DNA of 51,576 bases from Saprospiraceae bacterium (GCA_020627785.1 JAHDGF010000034.1:1-51576), one strand, 5' to 3'; positions 1-9,099 are shown, counted from the stretch's first letter. Program-made: numbers and translations. The notes: a model not told the origin generated them from the sequence alone.

Positions 1-1
1 A

Positions 2-436
2 ATTGAATTAGGAAACTTTACATCCGTTGAATTTGAAGGGTTTGAAGATGATCTTGATCTAGGGAATCTTCAGGTTTTTAAATCCAAAGAAGCGAAGTAC
101 TGTGATGTTGATATTGAAATGATTGTACAGCGTTTAAGCGTAGCTTCCTCTTTCGAAGGTAATTTTAAAGTCGATGGGATTTCTCAGTCATTCGAGGCCA
201 TTTCAGTGGATGGGAAGTACACAGATTATTTTCTGCCCTTGCCAAAAGGAGTCCCTTACTTTTTAAATGCCAGATTACAATATGGCGATCTTTATTTTGA
301 GGGTGATTGTAATGGGGATCAAAGCAAGCATAGTGGTTCTGATGTTGTCCAAATGGAATGTGAAGTCAATAACCCTAACTCAAACAGCGCAACAGTTCAT
401 ATTGCTTCGTTTGACTCCGATGTACATTTAAAATAG
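2..436 (+). CDS. C-terminal end of an unrecognised protein (5' truncated)
   Basis: The reading frame is open from base 2 to a TAA at 434-436, giving the last 144 residues of a gene that begins outside the window. An internal ATG at 119 exists, but the frame upstream is equally protein-like, so it is not the likely start. The visible part is acidic with alternating hydrophobic and polar residues, as in beta-rich extracytoplasmic proteins, and has two cysteines close together (GDCNGD and MECEV). The tail is not a recognisable T9SS sorting domain. The gene meets the next one tail to tail with only 3 bp between the stop codons. I do not recognise the family. Confidence 0.7.
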   Translation: MELGNFTSVEFEGFEDDLDLGNLQVFKSKEAKYCDVDIEMIVQRLSVASSFEGNFKVDGISQSFEAISVDGKYTDYFLPLPKGVPYFLNARLQYGDLYFEGDCNGDQSKHSGSDVVQMECEVNNPNSNSATVHIASFDSDVHLK

Positions 437-439
437 AAT

Positions 440-2197
440 CTATTTCACGGCAAGGAGTCTAAAGCCATTGACAGTAATTTCATCACTCGATTTATTCCAG
501 ATTAAACATTGGATAATATCTCCAATCTCTAATTCAGGACAGATGAAATTATAAGTAATAACATCTTTCTCCAGATTGTTCATTACCACAGGAATTCTTA
601 CACCTGTCCATTTAATACTTTGACCATTTCTAATAATCTGTGTAACCAGTTTTGGTTGGTTCCACTCCCCAAAGTCGTCTCCCTTATAAGAGACTGATGC
701 CTCGATCCCTATTCTGGAATTAGATAGCAATGTTTTGCTGCTTTCTAGAATAGGGATTTCTTTAATCTTGGTGTACTCCTTGTAATTTTCATGGTCACTA
801 CCATGTGAAATAATGTGCTCTTTTGCTTCTAGGACTATTTCTTTTATTTCGGTCTTTAGTTGAGATTCAGGTAAGTCAATTAAAATCTTTCGATGATTAT
901 CCTTAGTAGTCTTGAGCAATGTAGCGATATAATACTCTTTGTTGATCAGCCCCAAGGGTAGTATGCGTTGATTGTACTGCCAAGTTTGAAATAAATTTAG
1001 AAATGCCATGAGGCCAAGCATTAAGTACAACATGAATCTGATCGGGTTCTTCCATTGAATCATCCATTGTACGAATGCAGCAAGGGCAATTGAAAGATAG
1101 GCATAATGCTGCACCATTGGTCTTGAGCCGAACGTGTCGCCATACCACCAAATATCCCAAGAAAACAAAACATAAATATTTGCCGAAAGGCAGATTAAAA
1201 TGGGTGCAAACCATGGTCTCTGATATTTATACAATATTCCAATTCCGTAACAAATGAAAAACATCAATGGCGTGTAAATAAACCAGCCACGAGCAAAACT
1301 AAAAAGTCCTTCTAGCAGGTGAGGATTTAAAAACTCAAAGCTCCGATCGCCATATCCATTTCTGAACCATTGCCCGGTTGTCTTTTTAAAGAATAATAAT
1401 TGTAAACTAAAAAATGCAATGGCAGATAGTCCGAGTTTTGTAGAAAGTAGAAAATTCAACTTTAAAGAGTTTCGATTTAAGCCATAGAAAAAAGGTAGTA
1501 TCAGGAGCAATATTTCAGAGCTTCTTGTGAGTACCATAAGCCCAAAAGTTATACAGGCCCAAAACAAAGAACTTGTTTGCGATTTTGTTTTGTACTGATG
1601 AAAGTTATAAAGAAAGCAAGCTAATAATGAAAATAAATAGGAGTGCGTTAAGGCAATTTCAGTCGTAGTGTAGTAAAAAAGATTGGTGGCAAAAGCAATT
1701 AAAACTAGAGTGATAGATACCGTTAAATCTTTAAATATTAATAAAAGAAATTTTCTTAGGAACCAAAAGCCTAAGCAAATGAACAAGAAATGAGTCAGTA
1801 AGATGGCAACTTGATAGACACTGCTGAGTCCATCCTGAGATATAGAATTTGAAGCAGATGCTATTCCATTAGCTATAATAAATGCTGGCGTCCATACCAG
1901 CGCTAGACCTAAATTGTAGCGCGGGTGCTTTTTGTTTTCCTCATACTTTATTAATTGATAATCCGATGAACTTACCTTGTAATCCTGGATGTGATCATTC
2001 GCAAATTTATATTCTGTATAATCTTTATAAATGAATAACGAAGGTAGATATAAGTAATAGCCATATCCATCCCAATCAATATTGTTTAAAGGTATTTCCT
2101 TGGTTTGTTGAAGTAGACTTGATAAGATTAAAGTAAAGATGGTTAGAATAACCACTACTTTACTTGATAGAAAAATACTTTTGAATTTATGGGTCAT
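440..2197 (-). CDS. Large polytopic membrane protein, GT-C glycosyltransferase-like
   Basis: 585 residues. After a first membrane helix (about residues 13-28) comes an extracytoplasmic loop with DWDGYGYYLYLP. About ten further hydrophobic helices follow between residues 95 and 410, then a soluble C-terminal region of about 170 residues that looks beta-rich. An acidic residue in the first loop plus many membrane helices is the general plan of GT-C enzymes, which transfer sugars from lipid-linked donors on the outer face of the inner membrane. That assignment is from architecture only; no specific catalytic motif was confirmed. It is a single gene, convergent with the truncated gene on its 3' side, and 10 bp downstream of the TfoX-like gene on the same strand, so the two may be co-transcribed. 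Confidence 0.6.
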   Translation of the reverse strand: MTHKFKSIFLSSKVVVILTIFTLILSSLLQQTKEIPLNNIDWDGYGYYLYLPSLFIYKDYTEYKFANDHIQDYKVSSSDYQLIKYEENKKHPRYNLGLALVWTPAFIIANGIASASNSISQDGLSSVYQVAILLTHFLFICLGFWFLRKFLLLIFKDLTVSITLVLIAFATNLFYYTTTEIALTHSYLFSLLACFLYNFHQYKTKSQTSSLFWACITFGLMVLTRSSEILLLILPFFYGLNRNSLKLNFLLSTKLGLSAIAFFSLQLLFFKKTTGQWFRNGYGDRSFEFLNPHLLEGLFSFARGWFIYTPLMFFICYGIGILYKYQRPWFAPILICLSANIYVLFSWDIWWYGDTFGSRPMVQHYAYLSIALAAFVQWMIQWKNPIRFMLYLMLGLMAFLNLFQTWQYNQRILPLGLINKEYYIATLLKTTKDNHRKILIDLPESQLKTEIKEIVLEAKEHIISHGSDHENYKEYTKIKEIPILESSKTLLSNSRIGIEASVSYKGDDFGEWNQPKLVTQIIRNGQSIKWTGVRIPVVMNNLEKDVITYNFICPELEIGDIIQCLIWNKSSDEITVNGFRLLAVK

Positions 2198-2207
2198 CAG
2201 AGTGCAA

Positions 2208-2561
2208 CTAAGATTTTTTCTTTTTCTTTTTGCTCTTCTTTGCCAAAGGATTAAAATCGATGCAGAGCTCTATCCAGTATTCAAGATCTTCATCTAAGTC
2301 ATAGGCATCCTCAGTAACAAAAATGAAACCCCGCATGGCGCGACCAGTAAAGTTCATTTGATTTACTCCTTTCTTTGACAAGGACTCCTCATAAATCTCA
2401 GGATTTATTCTTGCCATAAGTTCATTTTTTACAATGCCGCATAACATCTTTTCGTCCATCATATAGCATAATCCGCCCATCATTTTCTTAGTAGTGAATT
2501 GTACTTTCTTATCTTCTAAGACCCTTGTTATTCGTTCTTCTAAATATTCGTCATACGCCAT
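2208..2561 (-). CDS. TfoX N-terminal domain family protein
   Basis: 117 residues. Residues 1-100 match the small TfoX/Sxy N-terminal domain: an N-terminal helix, the conserved turn KKMMGGLCYMMDEKMLCGIV, then AMRGFIFV and a C-terminal helix. It ends in a run of lysines (KKSKKKKKKS). In gamma-proteobacteria the related Sxy is a competence regulator, but stand-alone TfoX-N proteins in Bacteroidota have no established role, so no function is assigned. The start at 2561 leaves an ordinary 106-bp divergent region shared with the DUF2490 gene. The downstream membrane-protein gene begins 10 bp after the stop. Confidence 0.8.
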   Translation of the reverse strand: MAYDEYLEERITRVLEDKKVQFTTKKMMGGLCYMMDEKMLCGIVKNELMARINPEIYEESLSKKGVNQMNFTGRAMRGFIFVTEDAYDLDEDLEYWIELCIDFNPLAKKSKKKKKKS

Positions 2562-2667
2562 ATTTGCTCAACTTTATTTTTAGGATTTCTAAAGTTAATC
2601 TTTTAAAATTTATTAGATAATTTACTGCTTCTTTCCTTATTTTCTGATTAGCTATTACCTTGAGGTT

Positions 2668-3357
2668 ATGAGCCTTTATAGATTTATTTTAATTTTTGTT
2701 TGTTTGCTTTGCGCAAATTTTAGTCATGGTCAGATGAACAGAGAAGTTGTTGATCTCACCAATTGGCAATTCATAAAATTCAGTCTGAAGATTGACGATC
2801 ATTGGAGTTTTGATATTGCTCCAATTCATCGATTCAATAATAACATTACAACCCATCAGAATTCAAGTGTAGATCTTACACTAAAAAGGAGCTTGGGAAA
2901 AGGCTTTCATGCAAGTTTAATTACTCGTACCTGGTTCACTCCCAATAGAAAGCCTCGGCAGTTTTTATGGTTTGATGTCGGGTATAAAAAAAGCATTCCA
3001 GACTTTCCTTTGACACTTTCCCAAAGGGTGAGATTTCATTGGGGTTTAAACATAAACGACAATGTAGATCGAGATTACATTCGGTATATCGTAGACTTAG
3101 CATTCACCAAACACAGTAAATGGAAGCCATCCATTGCCATTGAGCCTTGGATAGGTCTTAATGGTATTGCCTTTCTTGAAAGGGTTAGATATCAAGCCGC
3201 TATGACCTATGTAGCTAATTCAAATCTAAGTTTCGCAGTAAGGTATCGGCCTGAATTCTGGTACAATCAAGACGTAAATCCACTGTTCCATATGTGGGTA
3301 ACAGGAGTGGCGTATAAATTTAATAAGGCGATAAAAGCCTCAAAAATTGTCGAATAA
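2668..3357 (+). CDS. DUF2490 family outer-membrane-like protein
   Basis: 229 residues with a signal peptide (about 1-21, ending SHGQ). The rest is a series of amphipathic strands typical of DUF2490: DLTNWQFIKFSLKI at the start, YRFN-like HRFNNN, LSQRVRFHW, DYIRYIVDLAF, and a final strand VTGVAYKFN. Members are predicted small outer-membrane beta-barrels of unknown function, common in Bacteroidota. The gene is divergent from the TfoX-like gene and convergent with the flavin reductase gene (33 bp between stops). Location and family are fairly clear; the role is unknown. Confidence 0.75.
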   Translation: MSLYRFILIFVCLLCANFSHGQMNREVVDLTNWQFIKFSLKIDDHWSFDIAPIHRFNNNITTHQNSSVDLTLKRSLGKGFHASLITRTWFTPNRKPRQFLWFDVGYKKSIPDFPLTLSQRVRFHWGLNINDNVDRDYIRYIVDLAFTKHSKWKPSIAIEPWIGLNGIAFLERVRYQAAMTYVANSNLSFAVRYRPEFWYNQDVNPLFHMWVTGVAYKFNKAIKASKIVE

Positions 3358-3390
3358 ATATACTAGAGATAATTTTTATTTAAGCTGATT

Positions 3391-4296
3391 TTATTTGGTT
3401 ACACAAAGCAGTAGGGCTAAAGCCTCTTTGCTTTTATTTGCCGCAATCATTTCTTGAGCTTTGACGTGTAACACTTCTTCAAAACTATTAAGATCATCCT
3501 CGGTTGATGAAACTACTGATTGATAAAGATCTGATTCTTGAATGATGCGTATTTCAGTTTCTGTAGGTAACGCATCTAAATTTCCCAACCGACCAAGATC
3601 ATTCCCTGTTAAAACTTTACTATTTCTAACAGATTCTGGGAGAGCGTCTACACCAATCCCTAAACCTACCAAAGGTTTTGGAATTTCAAATAAGCTTTCT
3701 CCACTAGCTCTGTCATACCAAATGCCGCCCATTCTTCCCACAAGATCTAGCTTTTCAGTATCCAACATTCCATCGGTGAGATATTCAGGTCGGAAGTGCA
3801 TTTTAACGACTCTGCATATAATAAGATTTCCTGCGGCCCCTTCGGTACCAAGTTCTATAATTTGTTGCACCTTACATTCAAAGTTTGCAGGAGATTCTCC
3901 TACTCTTGGTGGCTTTACAACATCCGATGCTACCTTGCTAAATCCAGCTTTATCAAATTCACAAACATCTCTAGGATATTCAGTACTTGCTAAAGACATT
4001 TGCTCAACCATTGGATGGTTAACAATACTTATCACACACTCTGGAACAGCCTTTACATTTTCGAAGGTATGCTTGGTTGTATTATCTCTGCCTCTTCTCG
4101 CCGGAGAAAAAATCATTACAGGTGGATTGGAACTAAAGACATTAAAGAAACTGAAAGGGCTAAGATTTACTCTTCCTTCCGGATCAATAGTACTCACAAA
4201 CGCAATGGGCCTTGGCGCCACGGCATTTAATAAATAAGCATGACGATCTTTTATTGATAAGTCGTCAGGGTTTAGACTTAGGATTTCTGAATTCAA
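3391..4296 (-). CDS. Flavin reductase-like (FMN-binding) protein
   Basis: 301 residues. The N-terminal 200 residues have the split-barrel flavin reductase fold: LLNAVAPRPIAFVSTID, then LSPFSFFNVFSSNPPVMIFSP, which is the characteristic FMN-binding strand-loop pattern of this family. The C-terminal 100 residues are helical and acidic and are shared by the longer Bacteroidota members. Such proteins bind FMN and can reduce flavin with NAD(P)H, or act as flavoredoxins. The start codon lies 9 bp after the fumarylacetoacetase stop on the same strand, so the two almost certainly form an operon. A role alongside aromatic amino acid breakdown is therefore plausible, but that is inferred from context. 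Confidence 0.85.
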   Translation of the reverse strand: MNSEILSLNPDDLSIKDRHAYLLNAVAPRPIAFVSTIDPEGRVNLSPFSFFNVFSSNPPVMIFSPARRGRDNTTKHTFENVKAVPECVISIVNHPMVEQMSLASTEYPRDVCEFDKAGFSKVASDVVKPPRVGESPANFECKVQQIIELGTEGAAGNLIICRVVKMHFRPEYLTDGMLDTEKLDLVGRMGGIWYDRASGESLFEIPKPLVGLGIGVDALPESVRNSKVLTGNDLGRLGNLDALPTETEIRIIQESDLYQSVVSSTEDDLNSFEEVLHVKAQEMIAANKSKEALALLLCVTK

Positions 4297-4305
4297 AACT
4301 AAATT

Positions 4306-5538
4306 TTAAAGTGCAGGTAAAATTTGTGTCCTTACCTCTCCGAAGCCAACACGCTTTCCATCTTTTTCACAGTGACCTCTAAGGATGACTGTATCTCCAT
4401 CTTGAACAAATTTACGTTCCGTACCATCAGTCAATGTAAGACTTTGACGGCCAGCTTGTGTGATTTCTAATAGTGAACCTAAAGACTCTTGATCTTCTCC
4501 ACTAATAGTTCCAGAAGCCATTAAATCACCAATCTTAACATTACATCCGTTGACAGTATGGTGTGCCAATTGTTGCTGCATGGTCCAATACATATATTTG
4601 AAATTGGACCTAGAAATTATGGTTTCCTCTTTATTTTCTGGTTGGATGGCTACCTCCAGTTTGATGTCAATATTTCTATGGCCACTATATTCAAGATACG
4701 GAAGGACCTTTGGTTCCTGCTTTAGGCCCGGAACTTGATAGGGAGCCAAAGCTTCCATCGTTACAACCCACGGGGAAACACTGGAGCCAAAACTCTTACC
4801 TAGGAAAGGGCCGAGTGGCACATACTCCCACTTTTGAATATCCCTTGCCGACCAGTCGTTAAATAAAACCTTCCCGAAAATATATTCATCCGCACTTTCT
4901 GTTGAAATACGCTGACCAAGTTTTGATTCACGGCCTATAATAAAACCCATCTCAAGTTCAAAATCAACAAGTTTACTAGCACCATAAACTGGATTGCTAT
5001 CTGCTGGTTTTTGCTGACCCATAGGTCGGTGCAATGGAACACCACTAACAACAATCGAAGAAGCTCTTCCATGATATCCTACCGGTAAATGTCTCCAATT
5101 GGGAAGCAAGGCATTTTCTGGATCTCTGAATAGTTTACCTACATTAGTCGCATGATGTATGCTGCTATAAAAATCTGTATAATCTCCAATCTGAACAGGC
5201 AGGTGCATTTCTATTTCTGACATTGCAATGAAAACCTGATCATTATTTTTTAAAACGGAGTTTTCTTTCGTCAATTCTTGTTGAAGAATCTCCCTTACTT
5301 TCTGCGTCTTAGATTTGCCTAGAGCGATAAAAGGATTTAAAAAATCTGAATCCCACACTTTCTTGTTTATCTCCAAAGCATCGAAAACACCAAGACCGGC
5401 AACTGCTCTCAAATCAATAACTTGATCTCCAATCGCTGAGCCTATTCTAGGAGAAGAGCCATCGTGAGAAAATATCCCAAATGGAATGTTGTAAATGCTA
5501 AAATCACTCTGAGTATTAACTTCGAACCAAGCGTTCAT
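4306..5538 (-). CDS. fahA: Fumarylacetoacetase
   Basis: 410 residues, the usual length. It would hydrolyse fumarylacetoacetate to fumarate and acetoacetate, the last step of tyrosine and homogentisate catabolism in the cytoplasm. The N-terminal FAH domain is recognisable from NIPFGIFS and RIGSAIGDQVIDL. The catalytic domain follows, with DFYSSIHHATNVG, RDPENALLPNW, PVGYHGRASSIVVSG, the metal-site segment DFELEMGFIIG, FGKVLFNDWSARDIQ and the C-terminal LMASGTISG. The expected His (SSIHHA) and acidic metal ligands (FELEMG) are present. It is first in a two-gene unit with the flavin-reductase-like gene. No hppD or hmgA is visible in the window, so the rest of the pathway must be elsewhere. Confidence 0.95.
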   Translation of the reverse strand: MNAWFEVNTQSDFSIYNIPFGIFSHDGSSPRIGSAIGDQVIDLRAVAGLGVFDALEINKKVWDSDFLNPFIALGKSKTQKVREILQQELTKENSVLKNNDQVFIAMSEIEMHLPVQIGDYTDFYSSIHHATNVGKLFRDPENALLPNWRHLPVGYHGRASSIVVSGVPLHRPMGQQKPADSNPVYGASKLVDFELEMGFIIGRESKLGQRISTESADEYIFGKVLFNDWSARDIQKWEYVPLGPFLGKSFGSSVSPWVVTMEALAPYQVPGLKQEPKVLPYLEYSGHRNIDIKLEVAIQPENKEETIISRSNFKYMYWTMQQQLAHHTVNGCNVKIGDLMASGTISGEDQESLGSLLEITQAGRQSLTLTDGTERKFVQDGDTVILRGHCEKDGKRVGFGEVRTQILPAL

Positions 5539-5539
5539 T

Positions 5540-5857
5540 TTATTTATTTTTTCTGCCAGTCATCCGAGCGAAAAATCTTTTTTCAAACTCCCAAAAGAAT
5601 TTGAATTGCCCGAATAAAAATCCATAAATCAATAAAAATAAATTGTAGATCGGCAGGATTAATATGTAATAAAGTATTGTAAATAACAATGGTTGCTCTC
5701 CATTTTCCGTAAACAGACTTACAATTGGTTTTTTGAGAAACATGATTGTAAATCCTGTGCAAGCAAATACAATTAAAATTATAATCGCTCTTGTAGCATC
5801 TACGCCCCATTTTACCTGGAGGCGCTTAAACCATCCTTCTTTGTTGCTCGTTTCTAT
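5540..5857 (-). CDS. DUF6787 family small membrane protein, start codon unclear
   Basis: The frame ending at 5540 encodes two membrane helices and a tail with GQFKFFWEFEKRF, the signature I associate with DUF6787 proteins of Bacteroidota. The first ATG in frame is at 5743, but it falls inside the family-like sequence: upstream codons read FKRLQVKWGVDATRAII and then the rest of helix 1. The frame stays open up to a stop at 5924-5926, yet contains no ATG, GTG or TTG above 5743. The boundary given uses an ATA codon (5855-5857) only as a marker; ATT at 5879-5881 is the other candidate. Either a rare start is used, or the start has been lost, or the base sequence has an error. It lies directly downstream of the DUF4465 gene and 1 bp upstream of fahA. 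Confidence 0.6.
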   Translation of the reverse strand: METSNKEGWFKRLQVKWGVDATRAIIILIVFACTGFTIMFLKKPIVSLFTENGEQPLLFTILYYILILPIYNLFLLIYGFLFGQFKFFWEFEKRFFARMTGRKNK

Positions 5858-5888
5858 GACTTTGGGTTTATATTGGCAAATGTAATAT

Positions 5889-6854
5889 TTATAGCTTGAT
5901 GAATAGGCCTTTGGCGTTATTTCTTAACCCTTTAAACTGAAATAAATATTGTCCCTTATTCAAACTAGCAATATCAACAAATTCATCTCCACTTAGTTTA
6001 CCACTCTTAACAATCCTACCAGTCATATCTAAAATTTCGTAATCCTGAGTTTGGAAATCGTCTGATTTATAAGATATGTAATCAAAAGTAGGGTTGGGGT
6101 ATAATTCTATTTCTTCGATTTCATTGATTTGTTCAAGTGATGAAGGTCCATCGGCAGTTGTTATATCATCAACACAAAAGTAGGCAGGTGTATTCATTCC
6201 AAATTGGCCGACGTCTGTTGAGCTTAGGCTGAATGCTAAACTATCTGCAGAACCTAAGCTGGTTAAATCTACATAGGTCCATTCTTCTATAATGTAGTCC
6301 GATGATGCTTCCGCAAATCTATAATCAGCTAAAAAGAAATCAATACTATCTTGGCTTAAAACTCCATTGGAATATTTTTTAATGGTCAGCAAAAAGTAGT
6401 CTGGGTCAGTGCCATCAATTCCTCCAAATTTTTTGGCGAATGCATCTCCATCTCTCATGCTTAAGTAAGCGTAGGTGCTGTTGTTCACATAAAGTCCTTG
6501 GACTGGATTCCCTTGAGCCTCTCCTCTCAATTCTATGATAGTTTCACTGCCAGCAAAAGCAACGGCATAATTTTCTGAATCATTCCCAGCTCCTGAAATT
6601 GAACTATATTGATTTCCAAAACCTGGGGTCATGGTATCAGTACTATTAGAAATTGACCACCCACTCCAAAAGGCATAAGTCTGGTCGTATTGATTTGGTA
6701 GGAATACATTTCCATTCTCAAAACCACCACTGCCGTCACTGCCATTCAAAAAACCTGCGTCAGGAATAATTAATTCCTCAAAAGTCGAGGTCGTTTGAGA
6801 AAATCCAAACAAGGTTAAACAAGACATGATTACGATCCAAGTACACTTTTTCAT
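5889..6854 (-). CDS. DUF4465 protein with T9SS type A sorting domain, probable surface cobalamin-associated protein
   Basis: 321 residues. A signal peptide (1-19, ending GFSQ) is followed by a DUF4465 domain (about 22-235): the FEEL start, SGWSISN, the GNDSENYAVAF segment and a C-terminal YFCVDDI strand. Residues 245-321 are a T9SS type A sorting domain with YPNP, the DMTGR turn and a final GLFIKL. So it is exported, anchored or released by T9SS. It starts 2 bp after the TonB receptor stop, in a unit led by a cobalamin riboswitch. DUF4465 proteins recur beside cobalamin receptors in Bacteroidota, and some gut relatives are described as surface B12-binding proteins. B12 capture feeding the adjacent receptor is therefore a reasoned inference, not shown here. 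Confidence 0.85.
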   Translation of the reverse strand: MKKCTWIVIMSCLTLFGFSQTTSTFEELIIPDAGFLNGSDGSGGFENGNVFLPNQYDQTYAFWSGWSISNSTDTMTPGFGNQYSSISGAGNDSENYAVAFAGSETIIELRGEAQGNPVQGLYVNNSTYAYLSMRDGDAFAKKFGGIDGTDPDYFLLTIKKYSNGVLSQDSIDFFLADYRFAEASSDYIIEEWTYVDLTSLGSADSLAFSLSSTDVGQFGMNTPAYFCVDDITTADGPSSLEQINEIEEIELYPNPTFDYISYKSDDFQTQDYEILDMTGRIVKSGKLSGDEFVDIASLNKGQYLFQFKGLRNNAKGLFIKL

Positions 6855-6856
6855 CT

Positions 6857-8680
6857 TTAATTTAATTTTAGTTGAAGACCAATTTTTACCAGTCGTCCGG
6901 GCATTGGCCTTCTTTCAATAATCACGTATTGGTGATTAAATAGGTTGTTAATGTTAAAAAATATAGTTACAGGTATTCCAAAATCCTGTTCATGAGACAT
7001 GAAAAGATTCCCTAATTGATAAGCCTTGATCTCCTCGTTAATTCCCGTGGATTTGCCCATAAATGAATGTGAATACCTAATTGTTTGACTTTTTGTATTT
7101 ATGCTAATTGATCCTTGGGCTTGGTGGGCTGGAGTGTAAATTAGCTGTTCGCCTTTTGCAATCCTCGGTAGCTCAAGATCAAACTCACTCGTGGATCGTA
7201 TGTGTTGGTATGCTATTGTGGAGACTAAGGCAATTTTGTTTAGTTTTTTGGTGAAGTCCAAACTTGTTTCTAAGCCTCTGCTCCAAACTTTTGATATATT
7301 GTTGGCTTCCCACCACGGTTTATCTGAAGAAGGGCTCCATAAAATCCATTGATCAATTTTTCTATTGAATCCAGTTACAGAAAATATGAAATCATGAAAG
7401 TTTAAATGCATCATTAATTCTTGACTCCATCCTTGTTCTGGCACTAAATCAGGATTCCCGCCCGGCTTCCAAAAGCGATCATTGATCGAAGGAATCCGAT
7501 AATTATACGCCAACAAATATTTAAGTTTAAGCTTGCTTATTTGTTTTTCAACCTGCAAAGAAGAAGCAAGCGGTATCTTCTGGTTCTTCAAGAATTCCTT
7601 TTTAATCCCAAGTCTTCCACTAAAATTTTTCTTCTTATACCTTAAGGCAACATCATTCAATTGTCGCCATTCTTGATACCCATCTAATGCTTCGTTGACA
7701 GGAAAGACTTGAATGCTTTGTACCCTGGAACTATAATTAAATTGAAGCTCATTATTGATATCATGTGTGTAAATCGCACGAAAATATCCGTTGCCCGTTT
7801 TAATATTTGAGATGAGATTTACGTCTTGGAATAATTGTTCATCAAGAAAATACCCTAGGCTAGTATTTAGCGTGATTTTTTTTCCTGTAAATCTACTTTG
7901 CAATATGATCCGATGAGAAAGGTCTTCTTGTTTTGCTTCACTACTTGTTTGAGCGAGTGTTGGAGGAATTTTCCGATCAGCTGTTAAAAACCAATAATCT
8001 ATTCCTAAAGACATTTTAGATGATAGCCGATATTTTAAGTTTTGAAGCACTTGAATCTGATTGGTGGCTGCATTCGTTTGTTGTCGATTTAACCCATCTG
8101 GGTCATAGCTAAAATCATTGGTGGCCTTACTAGCTATTATTTTAGTCTGCCCTTGGATTTTATTCTTTTTTAGATTGAAGGCTGCACCTACATCCAAAAC
8201 TCCATATTGACCCATTGCCAAATCAACAGATGCCTTATAGTCTTCAAACTCTGACCTAAGATCAATAGATCCACCAATAGCTTGATTCCCATTGCCCGAA
8301 ACGCTGCTCTTCGAAAGGGTAGATGCTTTAAAAAAATTGAAGGGAGTCAAGGATAAATCTTGTAATCCAAGTGTAGGACTCACGATGGGTAAACCATTCC
8401 AAAGTACTTCTGTCTGATTACCAGATGCGCCTCTAATAGACGGAGTAGAACTGTGACTTGGCCCATAAGTTTTGATGTAGATACCTTTGTTTTGGGCAAG
8501 AATTTCACCGAGATTGTAGCTAAGAAATTGGACAGTCTTTTTGTCTTTTTCAATATACTCTTCGGATAGTAATTCATCATTTCTATTGGCTGATATCAAG
8601 ACTGGGTCAAGATTCAAACTATCCTGAAATTGAGCCATCAATAGATGCGGAATACCGATAAATAGAAATAAATATTTCAT
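6857..8680 (-). CDS. TonB-dependent outer membrane receptor, BtuB-like (cobalamin uptake)
   Basis: 607 residues. Signal peptide 1-16 (ending LMAQ), a plug domain (about 25-145, with SIRGASGNQTEVLWNG and GNGNQAIGGSIDL), then a 22-strand type beta-barrel ending in a hydrophobic last strand (KIGLQLKLN). This is the size and layout of BtuB. It imports a ligand across the outer membrane using TonB energy. The substrate call rests on the cobalamin riboswitch about 110 bp upstream of the start, a strong and specific context. The DUF4465 gene follows 2 bp after the stop. There is no carboxypeptidase-like N-terminal extension, unlike SusC-type receptors. No btuCDF transport genes are visible in the window. 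Confidence 0.88.
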   Translation of the reverse strand: MKYLFLFIGIPHLLMAQFQDSLNLDPVLISANRNDELLSEEYIEKDKKTVQFLSYNLGEILAQNKGIYIKTYGPSHSSTPSIRGASGNQTEVLWNGLPIVSPTLGLQDLSLTPFNFFKASTLSKSSVSGNGNQAIGGSIDLRSEFEDYKASVDLAMGQYGVLDVGAAFNLKKNKIQGQTKIIASKATNDFSYDPDGLNRQQTNAATNQIQVLQNLKYRLSSKMSLGIDYWFLTADRKIPPTLAQTSSEAKQEDLSHRIILQSRFTGKKITLNTSLGYFLDEQLFQDVNLISNIKTGNGYFRAIYTHDINNELQFNYSSRVQSIQVFPVNEALDGYQEWRQLNDVALRYKKKNFSGRLGIKKEFLKNQKIPLASSLQVEKQISKLKLKYLLAYNYRIPSINDRFWKPGGNPDLVPEQGWSQELMMHLNFHDFIFSVTGFNRKIDQWILWSPSSDKPWWEANNISKVWSRGLETSLDFTKKLNKIALVSTIAYQHIRSTSEFDLELPRIAKGEQLIYTPAHQAQGSISINTKSQTIRYSHSFMGKSTGINEEIKAYQLGNLFMSHEQDFGIPVTIFFNINNLFNHQYVIIERRPMPGRLVKIGLQLKLN

Positions 8681-8793
8681 GCTATTTTGAACTAGAGGAG
8701 CATGAAACGATGGTTAAGCATAAATACAAGTATTTAAGCAAGACCAATGAATCATTACCTTTCCTCCGAAAGTATTTTAAATTCTTCTTGTTC

Positions 8794-8962
8794 GGCAGGT
8801 ATTCTGGCTCGCTCCAAGTATTAACACCTTCCCATTTTAAATTAAACAGTGGTATTTGTTAATCCTATTTGGAACTTACAGCAGCGGGGACTGCTCCGGA
8901 ATTTCACCGGATTCCCTTTTAAACACAAGGCTTTAACCTTATGTACCTAAACAGCCACAATG
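8794..8962 (-). promoter_or_regulatory. Cobalamin riboswitch
   Basis: Read on the minus strand, this contains the highly conserved core GGTGAAATTCCGGAGCAGTC followed by CCCGCTGCTGTAAG, a B12-box-like ACCACTG at about 8849-8855, and a 3' end GGAGCGAGCCAGAATACCTG. Order and spacing are those of the adenosylcobalamin/cobalamin aptamer. It precedes the BtuB-like gene by 113 bp. No clear intrinsic terminator lies between aptamer and start codon, so control may act on translation initiation; this is inferred. Confidence 0.95.
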
Positions 8963-9099
8963 ATATACAATTTGTACTAGGTTAAGTAGAAATGCATCTG
9001 ATAAGAGCCTTTCAGGTGTCAAAAAGTCAAGATTTTACAAAAAAAAGCCTCTGATTCTTGGACTCTTATGGATTGAAAATTAATTTGTGAGCACCAACA

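Noticed and set aside
3542..4237. 231-codon open frame opposite the flavin reductase gene
   Set aside because: No family features, and the minus-strand frame encodes a well recognised FMN-binding protein.
5583..5810. Open frame of 75 codons on the minus strand with an ATG at 5810
   Set aside because: It is out of frame with the conserved DUF6787 sequence and its translation looks like a frame shadow.
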